NCBI GenBank assembly: GCA_039621445.1
Contig: CP154955.1
Location: forward strand, 25,112,119 to 25,176,118
Reading direction: 5' to 3'
Length of the DNA stretch: 64,000 bases
Origin: Euglena gracilis
Lineage: Eukaryota > Euglenida > Euglenophyceae > Euglenales
Shown here: positions 1 through 12,200 of the stretch, one piece after another
Layout of the letters: each line of letters opens with the position of its first letter
Numbering within the stretch: the first letter of the stretch is position 1
Notes under the pieces: generated by a model
Database searches by the model: none
The model's input: the letters and a program-made list of their open reading frames with translations, nothing else
What the model was told of the DNA's origin: nothing
Translations under genes and position numbers: made by a program

Positions 1-953
1 AGTCGGGGGGACCCCGTACAGGGTTTTTTTTTTTTGAGTCTTGGACCCCAGGGGGGGGGCAGGGTGGGTCCGGTTGAGCCCCCCCCCCCCTGGGGGGGTC
101 CCCCCAGAGGGGGTGGGATATACTTCTCGGCGCCAAAGGCAAAATTTTTTGAAAAATGTGCTATTTTTAGCATTTCACAATTTTTTGTCCTTTTCGGGGA
201 AAAGTGGGTTGGGTCCCCCCCCCCCCCCGGGGGGGGGGGTGGGTGGGGGTCTTAAACAACCGCCGACCCCGGACCCCCCTCCCAGGGGGGGGGGTCAAGC
301 TAGTCCACTTTTTCCAGTGTCTAGCAAAATGGTTGGCCAGTGGACCGCCCCTGGGTCCTTAAGCAATAGAAACGTGCAGCACAAAAAATCAAAAACCTGA
401 CTTGCAAGTTGGGCCGCCGAAGGCGAAGGGGGCGGTCCAGTCAGTGCCTTCCCTCCCACCACCTTTTTCCCAGCCAGGCAGCTGGACTCCCCTGGGGTCC
501 ACAAGAAATCCCCTGTATGGGAACCCGCCACCCCTTCCTGTCATTCTCAAGCCAGCCACACTAAGCCAAAATCTCCTTCCGCTCCAAAGGCGCCGAAAGG
601 ATATGTTTTGGGACGTTGCCACGGTGGGCAGGGGTCCCCACCCCGAACCCCCGCCCCCTGCAGGAAGGCGCAGGGCTGCCGCCCCAGGGGGCCCTGTGCC
701 GCCTGACGGAGTGGCCCCTCAACCCTGCCTCCTCACTCGGGCATCGCACTGTTTGTCCATCGAGAATGGAAACCGGGCTCCGAATTCAGGGTCAGAGGTT
801 CTGTTACCAAATGTTGACCGCTGTCTGGCAGCGCTGGGGGATGCCGATCCCCGGGCGACATCTGTGAAAGGAACGGCGGCCCAGGACAGGGGGTTCCTGC
901 CGGGTTGCCAAGTGCACTTCCCCCCCTCCCCCCTTCCCCCTCCCTTCCCACAG
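1..953. repeat. Repeat-rich leading region, no gene recognised
   Basis: G and C homopolymers alternate here (about 50-120 and 215-300). The stretch 45-250 resembles 56650-56830: both have a GTGCTATTTTTAGCATT core, a 'ggcgcc' module and flanking C/G runs, so they are copies of one dispersed repeat. The stretch 285-366 ends in GGTCCTTAAGCAA, like the right end of the element at 53792-54217, so this looks like a truncated relative. The part from 610 to 900 is richer in mixed sequence, but no frame shows the GC3 bias of the real exons. A polypyrimidine run ending in CACAG at 953 opens the first supported exon. Confidence 0.55.
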
Positions 954-3900
954 GTGTGAGCTGCAGGCGTTCGCCCAAGCCTTCCACAGCGCAGGTCTCC
1001 CCCAGCGCTGTGCAGGGGCCATTGTGTCACGGGGGGACGGCGGGGGCCCTCCTTCCTCTGCTGTGATGCCACTGCGCCGACCCCAGGAGAGAGCGAGGCG
1101 GTGGGGGCCATCCTCAACGACCTGTTGGAGTACCCCCAGCCATGGCAGCTGCAGCTGGTGTGCGTTGAGGTTGGCCCCGTGGCAGTGAATGGTGAATGAT
1201 TGAAGCAGGCGGGAAACAGCCTCGTCGGTTTGGTTACCTGACATCCTGTTGGGCAGCGCTTATGTATCTTTTGCAACGCGGTGATGGTCAATGCTTTTGA
1301 GGTTTCTCAAGGATCTCTACAGCCCATTTACATTTTCTGCAGCCTCATTTTTGACCCACCATATCCCCACCATTCCTGCTTAAAAAAACCCTGCTGGGGT
1401 GGTAAGTCTGGAGCTAGGTGTCGATAATGCTGAAGATGAATTTCCCACCAGGTCAAGCAGATATGCGCACAAACACATGCATGGATCAACCAACTTGGCG
1501 CTCGTGCGTATGTGTATTCCTGCATCCATGTGCTTTCGTGCAACCCCCCCTGGGGGGGGGCAGGCTGTTTTTTTTTTAGGATCACCGATTGGGGTTTTCC
1601 TCAAACCTCGCCTGAGAGAAGATCCCAGCCAACCCCCCCCCCCCTCCCCCTGGAGGGGGAAGTGACTGGCTGGATCTCCCCTCCAAATAGTGTCTGACTG
1701 GTTTTTGGACCCCCTCCCACAAATTAGTAAAACATCACATGCCTCGTGCACCGCATGATGGTGTGTGCATGCTTCAACCACCTGCCCATCCCGTAGAAAG
1801 CACTGCGAGTGATTGCGTGGGTGTTGCAGTACGGGACGGCGGAGCAGAGGACCGGGCTGGCAGCATTTTACTGCGCACGAACTGGCCGAGCCACCTGTGT
1901 CCCCACGTAGCCCCGCTTGGGAATTGATGGGTCGGCGGTGGTGGATTTGCAGGTGGCACAGCAGCTTGAGAGGGACCGCGTGCAGGCCTTGCTGCAGGCT
2001 GTCCAGCTGTCTGTGGCTGAGGCAGCGCAGAAGGCATATTTCTATCCCAAGCCTGGCTGGCTGAAAACCTTCAATTTGTTTTGGGGTGAGGTCCCCCAGG
2101 GGAGTGTTTCAAGGATGGGTTTTGGAACTTGGAAGCAGGTTTCCCCTCCTCTGGGGTTATAAAAAGGCAATTGCCGAAAGCGGCATTGAGTGGGAGACCT
2201 TGATGAGCCTAACCCACAAGGTCAATCAAACAACAGACAAGGTCATCGAATTTGAAGCAGGCCTCAAACCCTTTTGGTTAACCCCCCCAAATAACCTGGC
2301 GGGGCCCTTGCTCCTGGCAGGGGCCGAATAATTTGGTGGGGGGGCAAAAAAAATGGTTCCAGTAACTTGGCACCCCCCTTTTAAGGCAAAATTCCTTCAC
2401 GACGCTGAAAAAAGGGCCCAAATAACCTGGCGGGGGGCAGGGCCAAAAGTTGGTTCCAATAACTTGGCGCCCTGCCAGGTTATTTGGGGGGGGGGGGTTA
2501 TTAGAACCACAAAAACCTAACCTTGTGCTCGTCATATCTTTAGCTTCTAGCATGCCTGAATTGTTCTTTGTGCAGTGGACAAAAAAAGGTATAACAGAAA
2601 CATTTCCCCACCCCCCAACACACCAATCCACCTCACCCCCCGGTAATACCCCCCCTCCCCGCCCCTTTCCTGCTCCTGATGGATGGGTAGGGGGGAAAGG
2701 AAGAAGAGTATGTGCCCATAGGTCCCCAATCTCCCGGTAGAGAGTATTGACCCCTTTCCTCCGATTTGGGTGTAACTCGCATTTACGGATTGTATTTTTT
2801 GTGTCGGTGTGCGCATTTGCTCAAATTCTTGAACTTTTTGATTTGGGGTACAAACCCCCTTGTTAATTTGATTGATGTTTTTCTGGCAAACTTGCCTAAT
2901 GCTGGCTCACCTCCCTGACCCCACTGCAGGTTCTTGATGCACTGAGCGAGGAGTCCCCGTCACAGGGCATCTGGTGTGCCTCTGGTGTATTTGTTGTCAT
3001 AAAACATTTTAACTCTGGTTTGTTTTCCACACCCAAAAATATAATTTGGGCAGAAGTTTGGGAAAGGTGCAGGGGAGCTCCGGCCCCATTTACCCTCCCA
3101 GCAGAGTGTGGACCGCATTATGAAACATTTCTTCCCCTTATTTTGAAGAACATTTTCCATTTTTTTCCATTCCAACTATAATTGAGCATTATAAGGGGGA
3201 AGACATGTTTTGGAATCTACCCCCCAAATAAGACTCCAGGTCTATTTTTTGGGTCCATTGCTGAAAAACAGGGGTGATCTTATTTTGGGGTGTTCTACTT
3301 TTTTTTTTTTTGAATAATTCGACCGAAAAGGCCTTCCTGCGGGTGGGTCCCACAATAGGGTCCACAACAGGGGCTTTTTTTTTTGGCAATGAGCAGAAAT
3401 TGTCTAAATAATGCCAATTTTGACACATGCAAAACAGGCAAAAATCGAAAAATTTCAAAAAGTTTCCGTCCTGCAAAGGTCTCCACGGGTGTCCCCAAAA
3501 ACTGTTTCATTGGGTTTGAAGAGATTTGGTGGCTGTATGTGTGGCAGCTCTTTCTTCATGAGGATACAGGCAAAATCACCAGAAAGCGAATGTGCATATC
3601 AGAAGGAAATTTGAATTGGGAAATTGGTGCACGGCATTGGTAAAATTCTGAACAACAGTCAGAATTTTTGCACGCCTTTAAAGTTTTTTTTCAGGATGTT
3701 TCCACAAGAATTTAAAACCATGCAACATCCATTTCTTTGGCACTTTGTAATTCCAATGTACCTCGTCCCAAGGTTTCTACAAGCACTCTTGCACTGATCT
3801 CCTTCAAATCTTGGTGCATGGAATTTTCTAAATTTTCCAAAACGTTGAATGAAATGAGTTGAATTCCAAAATGAGTTGAAAGAAAGAAATCCAAGTAATT

Positions 3901-6900
3901 TTTTGGAGCATTGCATGCAAGATCAGCCTCCAATTTTAACGTGTTTCATCCAACATTTTGCCGACAACATATTCCTCCCATTCAGAATTCCTCTGTGGGG
4001 TTGGGTGAGTAAAGATTTGTTGAGCTACCCTGGTTTTGATCAGTTTTTCATGAATTGTCTCAAACTTTTTTGGACTGCGCATTTTGAAAAGAGCACGGAG
4101 ACCTAGTTAAACGCCTTTTGGCCCAATTTTTGACCTTGAAAATTAACCTACCTCCCCCAGAAAATTCCTAAACCCCGTGCCAATTTTCAGAAAAAATACA
4201 AAAGCCCCCAAAATAGGACTCCTCCTCGGGATCTTTGGGGAAAATCCAAAAAATAGCCCCCCCCCCCCTAAAATTGCGAAAATGCACCAAAAATGGGTGG
4301 CACCGAATGTGAAAACTGCACATGCTAAATGGAGGGGAAAATAACAAACAATTGCAACAGACCCCCCCCAAAACTCAATTTTTTAAATTTTTTTGAATTT
4401 ACAATTCCAGGTGCCTGGGTTTAGGCTGGCCGCAGAACTTGTTTAAACCAAGAGCCTGGAATCCCCCCTCCCTCCCCTTGCTAATCTGAAGTTGAGCAGC
4501 CAAACCTTGACCCGGTCAATTTCTCTGGCATCAGTTCGATGTTCGATCAATGAGCTCTTTTTGGGCTGTTCCAGGCCCGGTTGGGCTGTTTTTTGGGGGT
4601 CATTTAGTCCATTTTTTACCCAAGTGCCAAAATCGCAGGCTTGCGACCTTTGCCTCAACAACAACCTTTTTGAACACTTTTACTCCTCGTTCTTTCGCAT
4701 AATCCTGCTGCATAATCCCGCACATCACTGCAAAGTCGCCTGCACATTTCGAAAAAAAATTGCCTTCTTTTTCCCCCCAGGTTGGGTTTTGGTTTTGCAT
4801 TGGGGGGGTTCCGAAAGAGACCAAATTTTGGAACCCCACCCAAAGACCAAATATTTGGGGGGGGGGTGTTTTTTTTCTGCTGGAGGGGATTTACGAGAAA
4901 GCATTTTCTCCAAAAGCTACCACCTGCAAAACCACATAGTCATTCCCCCCCAAAGGCCACCAGGGCTGGGTTCGAAAAAAGGAGAGTGTCCAGCATTTTG
5001 GTGGAAGGTGCTCTCTCTTGATCAGAGGGGGGATCTGACAAAACTTCTTTTTGCAACTTCTGGGGGACCCCATTCTGGGAGACCCCATTCGCCTGAGGGG
5101 GGGGGGTTCTGGCACCTGGGGGAGGGATGGAAAAAAGTCTGAACAAAAATTTCTGACATATTGCTTGAGTGACTAAAAACTTCTGGCATATCGCTTGGGG
5201 ACACCACCAAAATCATCCTTTTTTGTGCTTTGAACTGACAACCTTTTTTTGGAAATTTCTGCCCAAATTTTCAATTTTGTGCAGGGCTAAAAGTCAGTCA
5301 ACTTATTTAGAGGAGGGTGTTTGCTTTTTTTTTGTGTGTTTGTGCAGCAAATTGTTTATTTTGGGGGGAGAGGGGAATAATTCCCCAATTTTGCTGCTGT
5401 TAATCTGAGTTTATAACCTGGGTTATGAGTTACCCCCAAGAATTTGGCTTCTGGGGAGGGACCCTAAAAAATCCAAAATGTTGTCCCAACTATTTCTTTC
5501 CTTTTTTAAAAAAAATGTTTCTGTCTTTCACCCAAGACAAAAAACTTGTGGTGTTTTGGTCAGTTTTGGGTTCTATTTTCACCGCCAACTCAGGGTTGTC
5601 AGAGTATATTGGGCAATATATTTGCCCCCCCCCCTGCCAGCAGTTTGCCCAAGATCCGGAATTTCGGGGAAAGTTTTTCTGTGGAAAGCATGGGGGTGCC
5701 CCCCTATGCGCATGGTGCCAAAGTTTTTTTTGAAAATTGTCCAAATTGTCGAAAATTGTGTTTTTGAGAGTTTTGTAGATCATCACCTCCAAATTTAAAT
5801 TAACAGCTGGATTTGAGCTGTTTTGCCAGGTTTTGGAAAGCTAAACCTGCCAGCTTGCCCCCCGACAAATTAAATTAGCATTGAGAGTTCTTCTTGGATA
5901 TTCAAAGGACATCATGCATGATTATGTTGTTTCCTGATTTTTTTGGACTTTTTTTCCCTTCTCTTCCTGCTGCACTTTCTTTTCCTCCTGCTGCTTTCTG
6001 TTTTTTTTGTTTGCAATTTTTTTCTCGTTTTTTTGTTGAATTTTTTTTTCAGCACACGATGTTCATGTTTGTAGTCAGTGTTACCGGGAAAAAAATTTTT
6101 TGCGCCACCACCACGGAAAAAAGTTCTTTGTGACTGTGACATATTTTATTGGAGTGCGCTGTGTGCGCTGCGGAAAATTGGAAACTGTACGCCGCGACAA
6201 CACTGGCATTCCAAATCTTTGCCAATGCCAACAAGAAGATTGTCCAGAGTCCGTGCCATAGCAAAAAAATGGTGTGCCGCGTCCACCATGGCAAATTTTT
6301 TTATTCAGCTGCGACGACCGTGGCGGAAAAAGTTGCTGTGCCCCAATCACTGCGGAGAAATGGTTTCTGTGCCACAGCACAAGCGATGCGGTGCACCAAT
6401 TACAAGTATGGTTTCGACAAGTATTCTTAGGGCGATTGATTGGAACAATGTATACAGCTTTAAACCCGAAGACCCTTCCTGTCTCTCTTGAATTTCGAAG
6501 AAACATCAAAGAATTGAAACTCTTTTCCCAAAAAGAGTGATGGGAAATTTTTTGAGCTTTTCAAGAATAACGGTCTCCTCATTTTCCCCTGCTGATGAGA
6601 TATGTCTCTGATGTTCAATGTGAGGAGTTGTGTTGTCAGGATGGGAGAACGTAATCATTTTCGGACAGGACAGTGAAAATAAGTGTGTTTGTGAATGAAT
6701 GAATGAATGAATGAATGAACGAATGAATGAATGAATGAATGAATGAATGAATGAATGAATGAATGAATGAATGAATGAATGTGTTTGTTTCATTTCGGTA
6801 CGACGTCTCTGAGAATCACATTTTTGAACATTTCCAAATGAGAAAACGAAAGTCTGATTAATGAGATTGCGCAACAATCATATTTCCAAACAATTTCCAT

Positions 6901-8482
6901 TTTCTAAAGGAAGATGGATGAGCATGCAGTGGTATTGCATTGAAATAGAACTGCACATTGATATTGCATCTTTTTTTCTCTTTCTTGAACAAATCCTTTT
7001 GATCAATGATTTTTGCATTTTTTTCCTGCAAAACCCTGCAAATTTTAACTCTTAACCACCACCACCACCACCACCACCACCACCACCACCACCACCACCA
7101 CCACCACCACCACCACCACCACCACCACCACCACCACCACCAGCATCAGATACTCAAGGCTCAAATAATCGTGTTATTATATCAATAAAAAATGGCATTG
7201 TTTCTGGTTGTGGGGGGAGGGGCCACACTGGCGTTTGCAGTGGGATGGGTAGTTGGGTGCCCACCCGGGTATTTTTTTTTGACAACTGCATTCAAGGGAA
7301 CCCCTGAGAACCGCATGCCCGCTCTCAGGAAAACTGATCCTATTCCATCGCCACCACCACGTGAGCCTTCCAAACAGCATCCTGATGCGGAAACCATTGC
7401 TCCCAGACTTTTCCAATTCTTTATAAATTTATGTATTCTTTCAACGGGGAGTGGGTGTTGACATCAATATGTATTGCCACTGCTGAATCATCTTCTCAAA
7501 TTTGATTGTTTGGGGAATGATAAGGCAAGACAGCAACCAAAGTTGTGCTCGTTTTTTTCTATGTAATGTGTTTTGCAGGCACACCTCTCTTGCAGAGCAC
7601 CAACCCTCTCATGCATATTGCGATGTTCTTTTCAAACAAAATCCCCCAACTCAGGAAAATGAAGGTTGGCTGAAAAGTCTGCTTGCAACGGACCTCTGGG
7701 TCGTTCCTGGAGAGATTTCCATGATGGTGTGCTCACGTCGTCTGAACCAAATCAAGAGACATTTCCCAATTTGCCGATTCACACCTCGGATTCAATCAGC
7801 ACCAGATGAAACGACAAAAATAATACCGAAAACAACACCCGGATCATATTTTTGGGTCTGTTGCTGGAAACCACCTGAGGTGTGTTATGTTTTGGGGAGG
7901 CATTTATCTTTTTTTTTTTGACCGACCTTGGCCCAGAAAAATGATCTGCCCAACAAGGAGTTTGGAGTTTGGTTGGTCGTGTGCGATGCATCATCCCCTG
8001 CCAAAGACCTCTCAATACCCTCCTCCACTGGGCTGACTGAGCAAAAGCCCAAAAATAGGACCACGACTCAAACGAAGGCAACTCGGACGAGCAAGGTGCT
8101 GGAGACAATAAATAAACCTCTGAAAAATCGCTTAACGCCCCACCTTCAGACATAAAATGATGAATTCTAATATTTTGGCATTTTTAACAAAGATAACAAG
8201 GTGGGACATTTCCACTCATACCACTTGACACATGCGAAGTGCCGAAGGGGAAATCTGGTGTCTTTGGGAACCCGAAAAATGGGCGTTGTCTCCGCTGCCC
8301 CCGCCGTCCTGCCCTTCCCCCTGCAGGGCTGCTCGGGAGCCCCAGCGGAGTCGCTAGCGGAGGACCTATTTGTGCCGCCGCTGCCGGGGGCGTCCCCTGG
8401 CCCCGACTGGCCGGCCAGGCCGGAGGGGGAGGACCACCCGTTCGCCTGGGTGGCGGAGATGGTGCGGCGGACCAGCCCCTGA
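954..8482 (+). CDS. 3' part of an unrecognised multi-exon gene
   Basis: The exons I can support are 954-994 (peptide CELQAFAQAFHSA), 1087-1169 (ESEAVGAILNDLLEYPQPWQ and a further LQLVCVE) and 1953 to about 2033 (VAQQLERDRVQALLQAVQLS, then VAEAAQ). They join in phase through G|GTCTCC...CCCCAG and GAG|GTTGGC...TTGCAG. A short segment after a strong acceptor at 2930-2965 (VLDALSEESPSQ) is possible. A last exon, 8327-8482, follows the acceptor CCTTCCCCCTGCAG and ends at TGA 8480-8482; it is acidic and Pro-rich, ending WVAEMVRRTSP, with almost every third position G or C. The middle part reads as amphipathic helix. The gene starts outside the window, and exons between 2.97 and 8.3 kb were not found. 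I do not recognise the family. It is also possible that the last exon belongs to a second gene. Confidence 0.5.
2279..2501. mobile_element. Short TIR element, family with 45326-45741
   Basis: The left end (CCCCCCCAAATAACCTGGC) and the right end (GCCAGGTTATTTGGGGGGG) are inverted copies of about 20 bp. The interior carries two degenerate copies of 'atggttccaataacttggc', which also occurs in the element at 45.3 kb. There is no coding capacity. Flanking duplication is not clear beyond a TTA-like match. Confidence 0.6.
3975..4090. repeat. Dispersed repeat copy, pair with 56383-56490
   Basis: Shared blocks in the same order include TTCAGAATTCCTCT, AGATTTGT(T/C)GAGCT, GGTTTTGATC and TTCATGAATT, with scattered substitutions between them. 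The two copies look old. No ends were identified. Confidence 0.5.
6692..6782. repeat. (GAAT)n microsatellite
   Basis: About 22 tandem GAAT units with one GAAC interruption. The reverse-strand open frame made of Phe-Ile-His-Ser repeats across it is an artefact of the repeat. Confidence 0.95.
7056..7142. repeat. (CCA)n microsatellite
   Basis: About 29 CCA units. One frame reads as polyhistidine, but the flanks have no exon-like composition or splice signals, so it is treated as a simple repeat. Confidence 0.95.
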
Positions 8483-9265
8483 GACCCAGCAGGCAGCCTC
8501 GGCGTCCCTGCGGCAGTCCCCCGCCGCTGACATGTGATGCATGTCAACACATGCCTCCACTGCTAGACGCCGCTTTCCTTCCGCACATTTGTGCGGTGTT
8601 GCTCCTGTGTGCTGAGAGAGGCCCCAACTGCTGTGGCGGGCGAGACCCAAAGGGGGAGGGTCGATGGTCGGCATGGCGCTGCGGTGCTTTCCGAAGGCCC
8701 AACTCCAACCCTCAGGATGCGCTTTAAATCTCAGCCGGGTCCATTGGGGTGCTTGGTGACGGGGGGGGGGGGCGTCTGGGCAGGTGCCCGTAGAGGCCGC
8801 CAGGCCAGGCCGCCAGCTGCAGGACCCGTTTTGGCCGTTTCAGGCCATTTTTTTTTAAGTCAAAAAATTGACAAATTCAAAACATCTCCAAAATGGTGGC
8901 CAATCAAAGGAAATAACTGGGGACGTATAATAAAGCCCCTGGGACCTTTATCTCCCCGTATTGACTGCCGGGGCCAGTAGGTGGGGGGGGTCCGACCACC
9001 CCCACCCACCAGGCTTTCCCCCAAGGCACCCACATCCGACACCCTGGTGACAGAAGTGCCTGGCACTTGGCCAAGGCACTCCGGTGCTGAAGGCTAAGGA
9101 ACCCAGAAAAGCCCATTTTGGGCATTTTTTTGACCAATGACCAGGCAGGTACCGCCCCCCCCCCCATACTCCCTGCCTGCCTGCCCAGGCGTCCCACTCC
9201 AGGGTTTTTTGAGACCCCCCCCCAGGGGGGGCTGGTCAAATCCATCCTTCCCCTCGCGCTGGCCC

Positions 9266-9267
9266 AG
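9266..9267 (+). promoter_or_regulatory. Candidate trans-splice acceptor, fucosyltransferase gene
   Basis: A pyrimidine-rich run (CCATCCTTCCCCTCGCGCTGG) ends in CCCAG 28 nt before the ATG at 9296. A similar site precedes the ATG of the other four genes whose start lies in the window. This fits spliced-leader addition, but an ordinary 5'-UTR intron would look the same. Confidence 0.35.
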
Positions 9268-9295
9268 CCGATGCCGGGGCCCCCAACCCCCGTCC

Positions 9296-12200
9296 ATGTC
9301 GCGGACCGCCCGCCTCCTGATCGCTCTGCTCGTCGTCTCCCTCGGCAAGGGTGGGGGGCGGCCCTGCGGGACTCTGAGACCAAGGAGTCTCAGCGGTGCA
9401 AATCACAACGCCACACCTCCGCGTCAAATGAGGGGTTTCAGGATTGTTCCTCGTTCTTTTTGATTCCAGATTTTCCCCTGTTTTTTTCTTCATTGAAAGA
9501 TTCTGTACGTTTTTTTCGAAAATCCAAAGCAAAACATGCAAAGGAACTTGGCATCATGTTATGTTTTTTTTTCTCCCTTCGTCATTGTGACACGGGCCCC
9601 ACCCTTCTTCACTTCGTCGTATGTAACCTACACCATTCGCCTCCTGCGGTCGCAGGAGTCACGCCTGACTTCTCTTCATGCTGCGGTTCGTCGGGTATTT
9701 ATGTGCGTCTGCAGTGTTACGCGAAGAGATCTACATAATTATGTTACAATGATTAACAATTTTGATTTGAATTGATTTCTGTAGTTTTTTTGGTTTTCCA
9801 CCAACACTAAAAAATGTGAATGAATTTTGATGAAGCAAATACGTCCAGAGGTGTTCACGCCACAGCATAGGTTGCATTTCCATCCTCCAAAGCCACCAAG
9901 TTTATTTAAACCATGAATGAAAAGCACAAGCTTTCTTTTTCATTCAGGCGCGGCAAGCAGATGTGGTGGTACCCGCCACAGAAGTGGTTGCGTGCATGTT
10001 GGCACAACCTCTTGTGCCGGTTGCGTGCGTGTGGCTGCGACGTCCCTCGTCCAGGCTCTCTGTGTCCACTGCAGGTCGAGAAGCACGCTGAGGTGGGCCG
10101 GACCAGCCTGACGCTGGCCGGCACCCAGCACCAGGTGCTGGCCCCACTGCCCCCTCCTCTTGGCACGAGCACGGTGGCTTTGAGGGCATCATCCGTATTC
10201 ATTAAGGGCACTTGTTTTCAACCTTTAAACAGTTGAAGCCATGGGTAAGTACACCCTCCTCAAAAACCCTCGAATATAATCCAAAACACCCCTATGACAC
10301 AATATGACAAGAGTATCTTTTTCAAAACAATAGGTCACACAAAATTGCAAAAACCCCCGTTTGGGGGAGGGTTTGTCCACACACAAAAAATCATCAGACG
10401 GTGCATTGGGTTTTCCATTTTCTTTTTTCTGGGGGAGAAAGGAGGGGTTCGAACCCTCCATCCTGCGTATAGATAACGATACCTGCGGGTCAGAGGTGTG
10501 ACCCCGGCACCGTTTTCAGAATTGTATCTTTTCGAGCACCGCCCCAAATTTCCAAAATCCACCACCCATTTTGCCCCTCCAAATCGACGAGACAACATCT
10601 TGTCGAGTCATCCAGCGAATGCTTCCATTCTCACACACTGAAAGGTGACCACAGCATGTTTATGGGCTGCGCCTCCAATCCCCGAAAACAGTCTGCCTTG
10701 CAGGATTGGCAGCGGAGAGCCACCCCCCAGACGTTCCCCATCCCGTTCAAAATGAACGCCTCGCCTGTCCCCTCTGGCTGCAGAAGTCGCTGGCCGCGGT
10801 GCTGGACCTGCTGCACGGGGTGGACGGCCGCCTCCAGCACACCCTCCGCACGGTGCGAAGCCTCGGGACGGAAGTGTCGGGGCTGCGGAAGGCGCTGGCA
10901 GATTCCGGCCAGGCAGGCAGCGGGCGATGTCTGGTGGGCCGGGGGGGGGGGTTGAGGGACCCACCCACGGGAACCGCACCAACCACAGAAGGTGAGGGAA
11001 TGTCCCTACAGCGCTGGAATTACACCAGAGTTGCTCACCCGGCCAGGGGGGGGGGAACACACAAGCACTGGTGCCCTGGCCACTCACCACGCAAACTGGG
11101 ACAGAAGCGAAGTTAGCGCCGGCCATAAACAGACAAGAAGCCTTAGTGCAAATAGGGAGGGGGTTTGGGGGCCAATGCCAGGGTCATTGGCAGCTTCGCT
11201 TTTTTTAAAGAATAAAGAACAGAGAATTATCTGACCAAGCTGTGTCAGGAATTCTGTTGTTCATTGATTCTTGCAGTGATGCTCTTCTTATGGGGTAATA
11301 ATGGATGGTACTTTTTTGGGACGTCAGATCCGCGAGAGTAATTGACAGTTTCTTGCAAGCGAGGGTTTGTTGCTCTTCGGACTGGAGGGGCGCCCTCAAA
11401 ATTTTTATCTGAGCATTCCTAATTTCCTGGTTTCAAACTCTCGAGTTAGCTTCTCAGTGTGCGAATGCGGCTATTTCCGATTCTGTTGACTCCTTTGGAT
11501 GCCGTTCCCACGCGCTGTTTTTGGATGAGGTACATTTTTTTCAGGGTGCTTTGAAGAAACCAATTTTGACCCAAAATCATCCAACCTGTCAAAGTCAACA
11601 GGGTTGGGGGGGGTTGGCAGTTGGTTGTTGGTGGTCTTGACCAGTTTGGACCCCACTTTGGTCTGGCGTTGGGGGGGGCTTTGAGGCGTACAGGACCGGG
11701 CGGAGGCCAGTGCCTGCCGCCCGCCCTGCGGCAGCGGTTTGCGGAGGTGTACGACATCGCCCGGCTGGAGCTGGCGGAGCAGGTGCGGCGGCTGCAGCAG
11801 CCTGCCAGTTGCCGCCACGCGCGGTACCTCGGCTGCCACATCGCGCTCCGCGCCTGCGGCTTCACCTGCCAGGCGTGTGGGACTCACTCCCAGCAGAAGC
11901 TCGCAGATTGCCCTCCCACCAAACCCCGGATTTTTGGAATCCATCTTCCCGTTGTTGTGGTGTGTGTTACCAAAGTATTCGCATGGTATTCGCACGTAGA
12001 AATATATTGTGTGTGCTTTTTTTTTACAAGGAGGAAAAAGCTTCTGGCATGTCAGTTGCGATGTGTCCAATTACCGTGTGACCACCGCCAGCATCCGCTT
12101 GCCGCAGATGCACACACTGGCAGATTGTATGACGTCCGCCCTACTCAGCAACCGCACGGCGGTGGTGGTACCCCCAGAGCTGTATGTGTACGGCCTGGAG

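Larger units (their letters stand above)
2966..8326. other. Long intron or spacer without recognised exons
   Basis: AT-richer, T-run-rich sequence with dispersed repeats. The stretch 3225-3370 resembles part of 59180-59470 (AAATAAG...GGTCTA..TTTTGGGTCC). The stretch 3975-4090 matches 56383-56490. The stretch 7810-7945 is an inverted copy of part of 37411-37600. It also holds a GAAT tract and a CCA tract, listed separately. Open frames here lack the GC3 signature and are not supported as genes. Confidence 0.5.

Noticed and set aside
560-820. Peptide resembling 'ALFVHREWKPGSEFRV' of a possible D123/ATP-grasp protein
   Set aside because: The likeness is a few residues only, the codon bias is weak and no splice frame links it to the exons at 954 and 1087.
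7006-7188. Open frame with about 28 consecutive histidines
   Set aside because: It is a CCA microsatellite; the flanks have no codon bias, splice signals or homologous domain.
10440-10520. tRNA-like GGTTCGAACCC motif
   Set aside because: A T-arm-like hairpin is present, but no acceptor pairing, A box or anticodon arm could be fitted on either strand.
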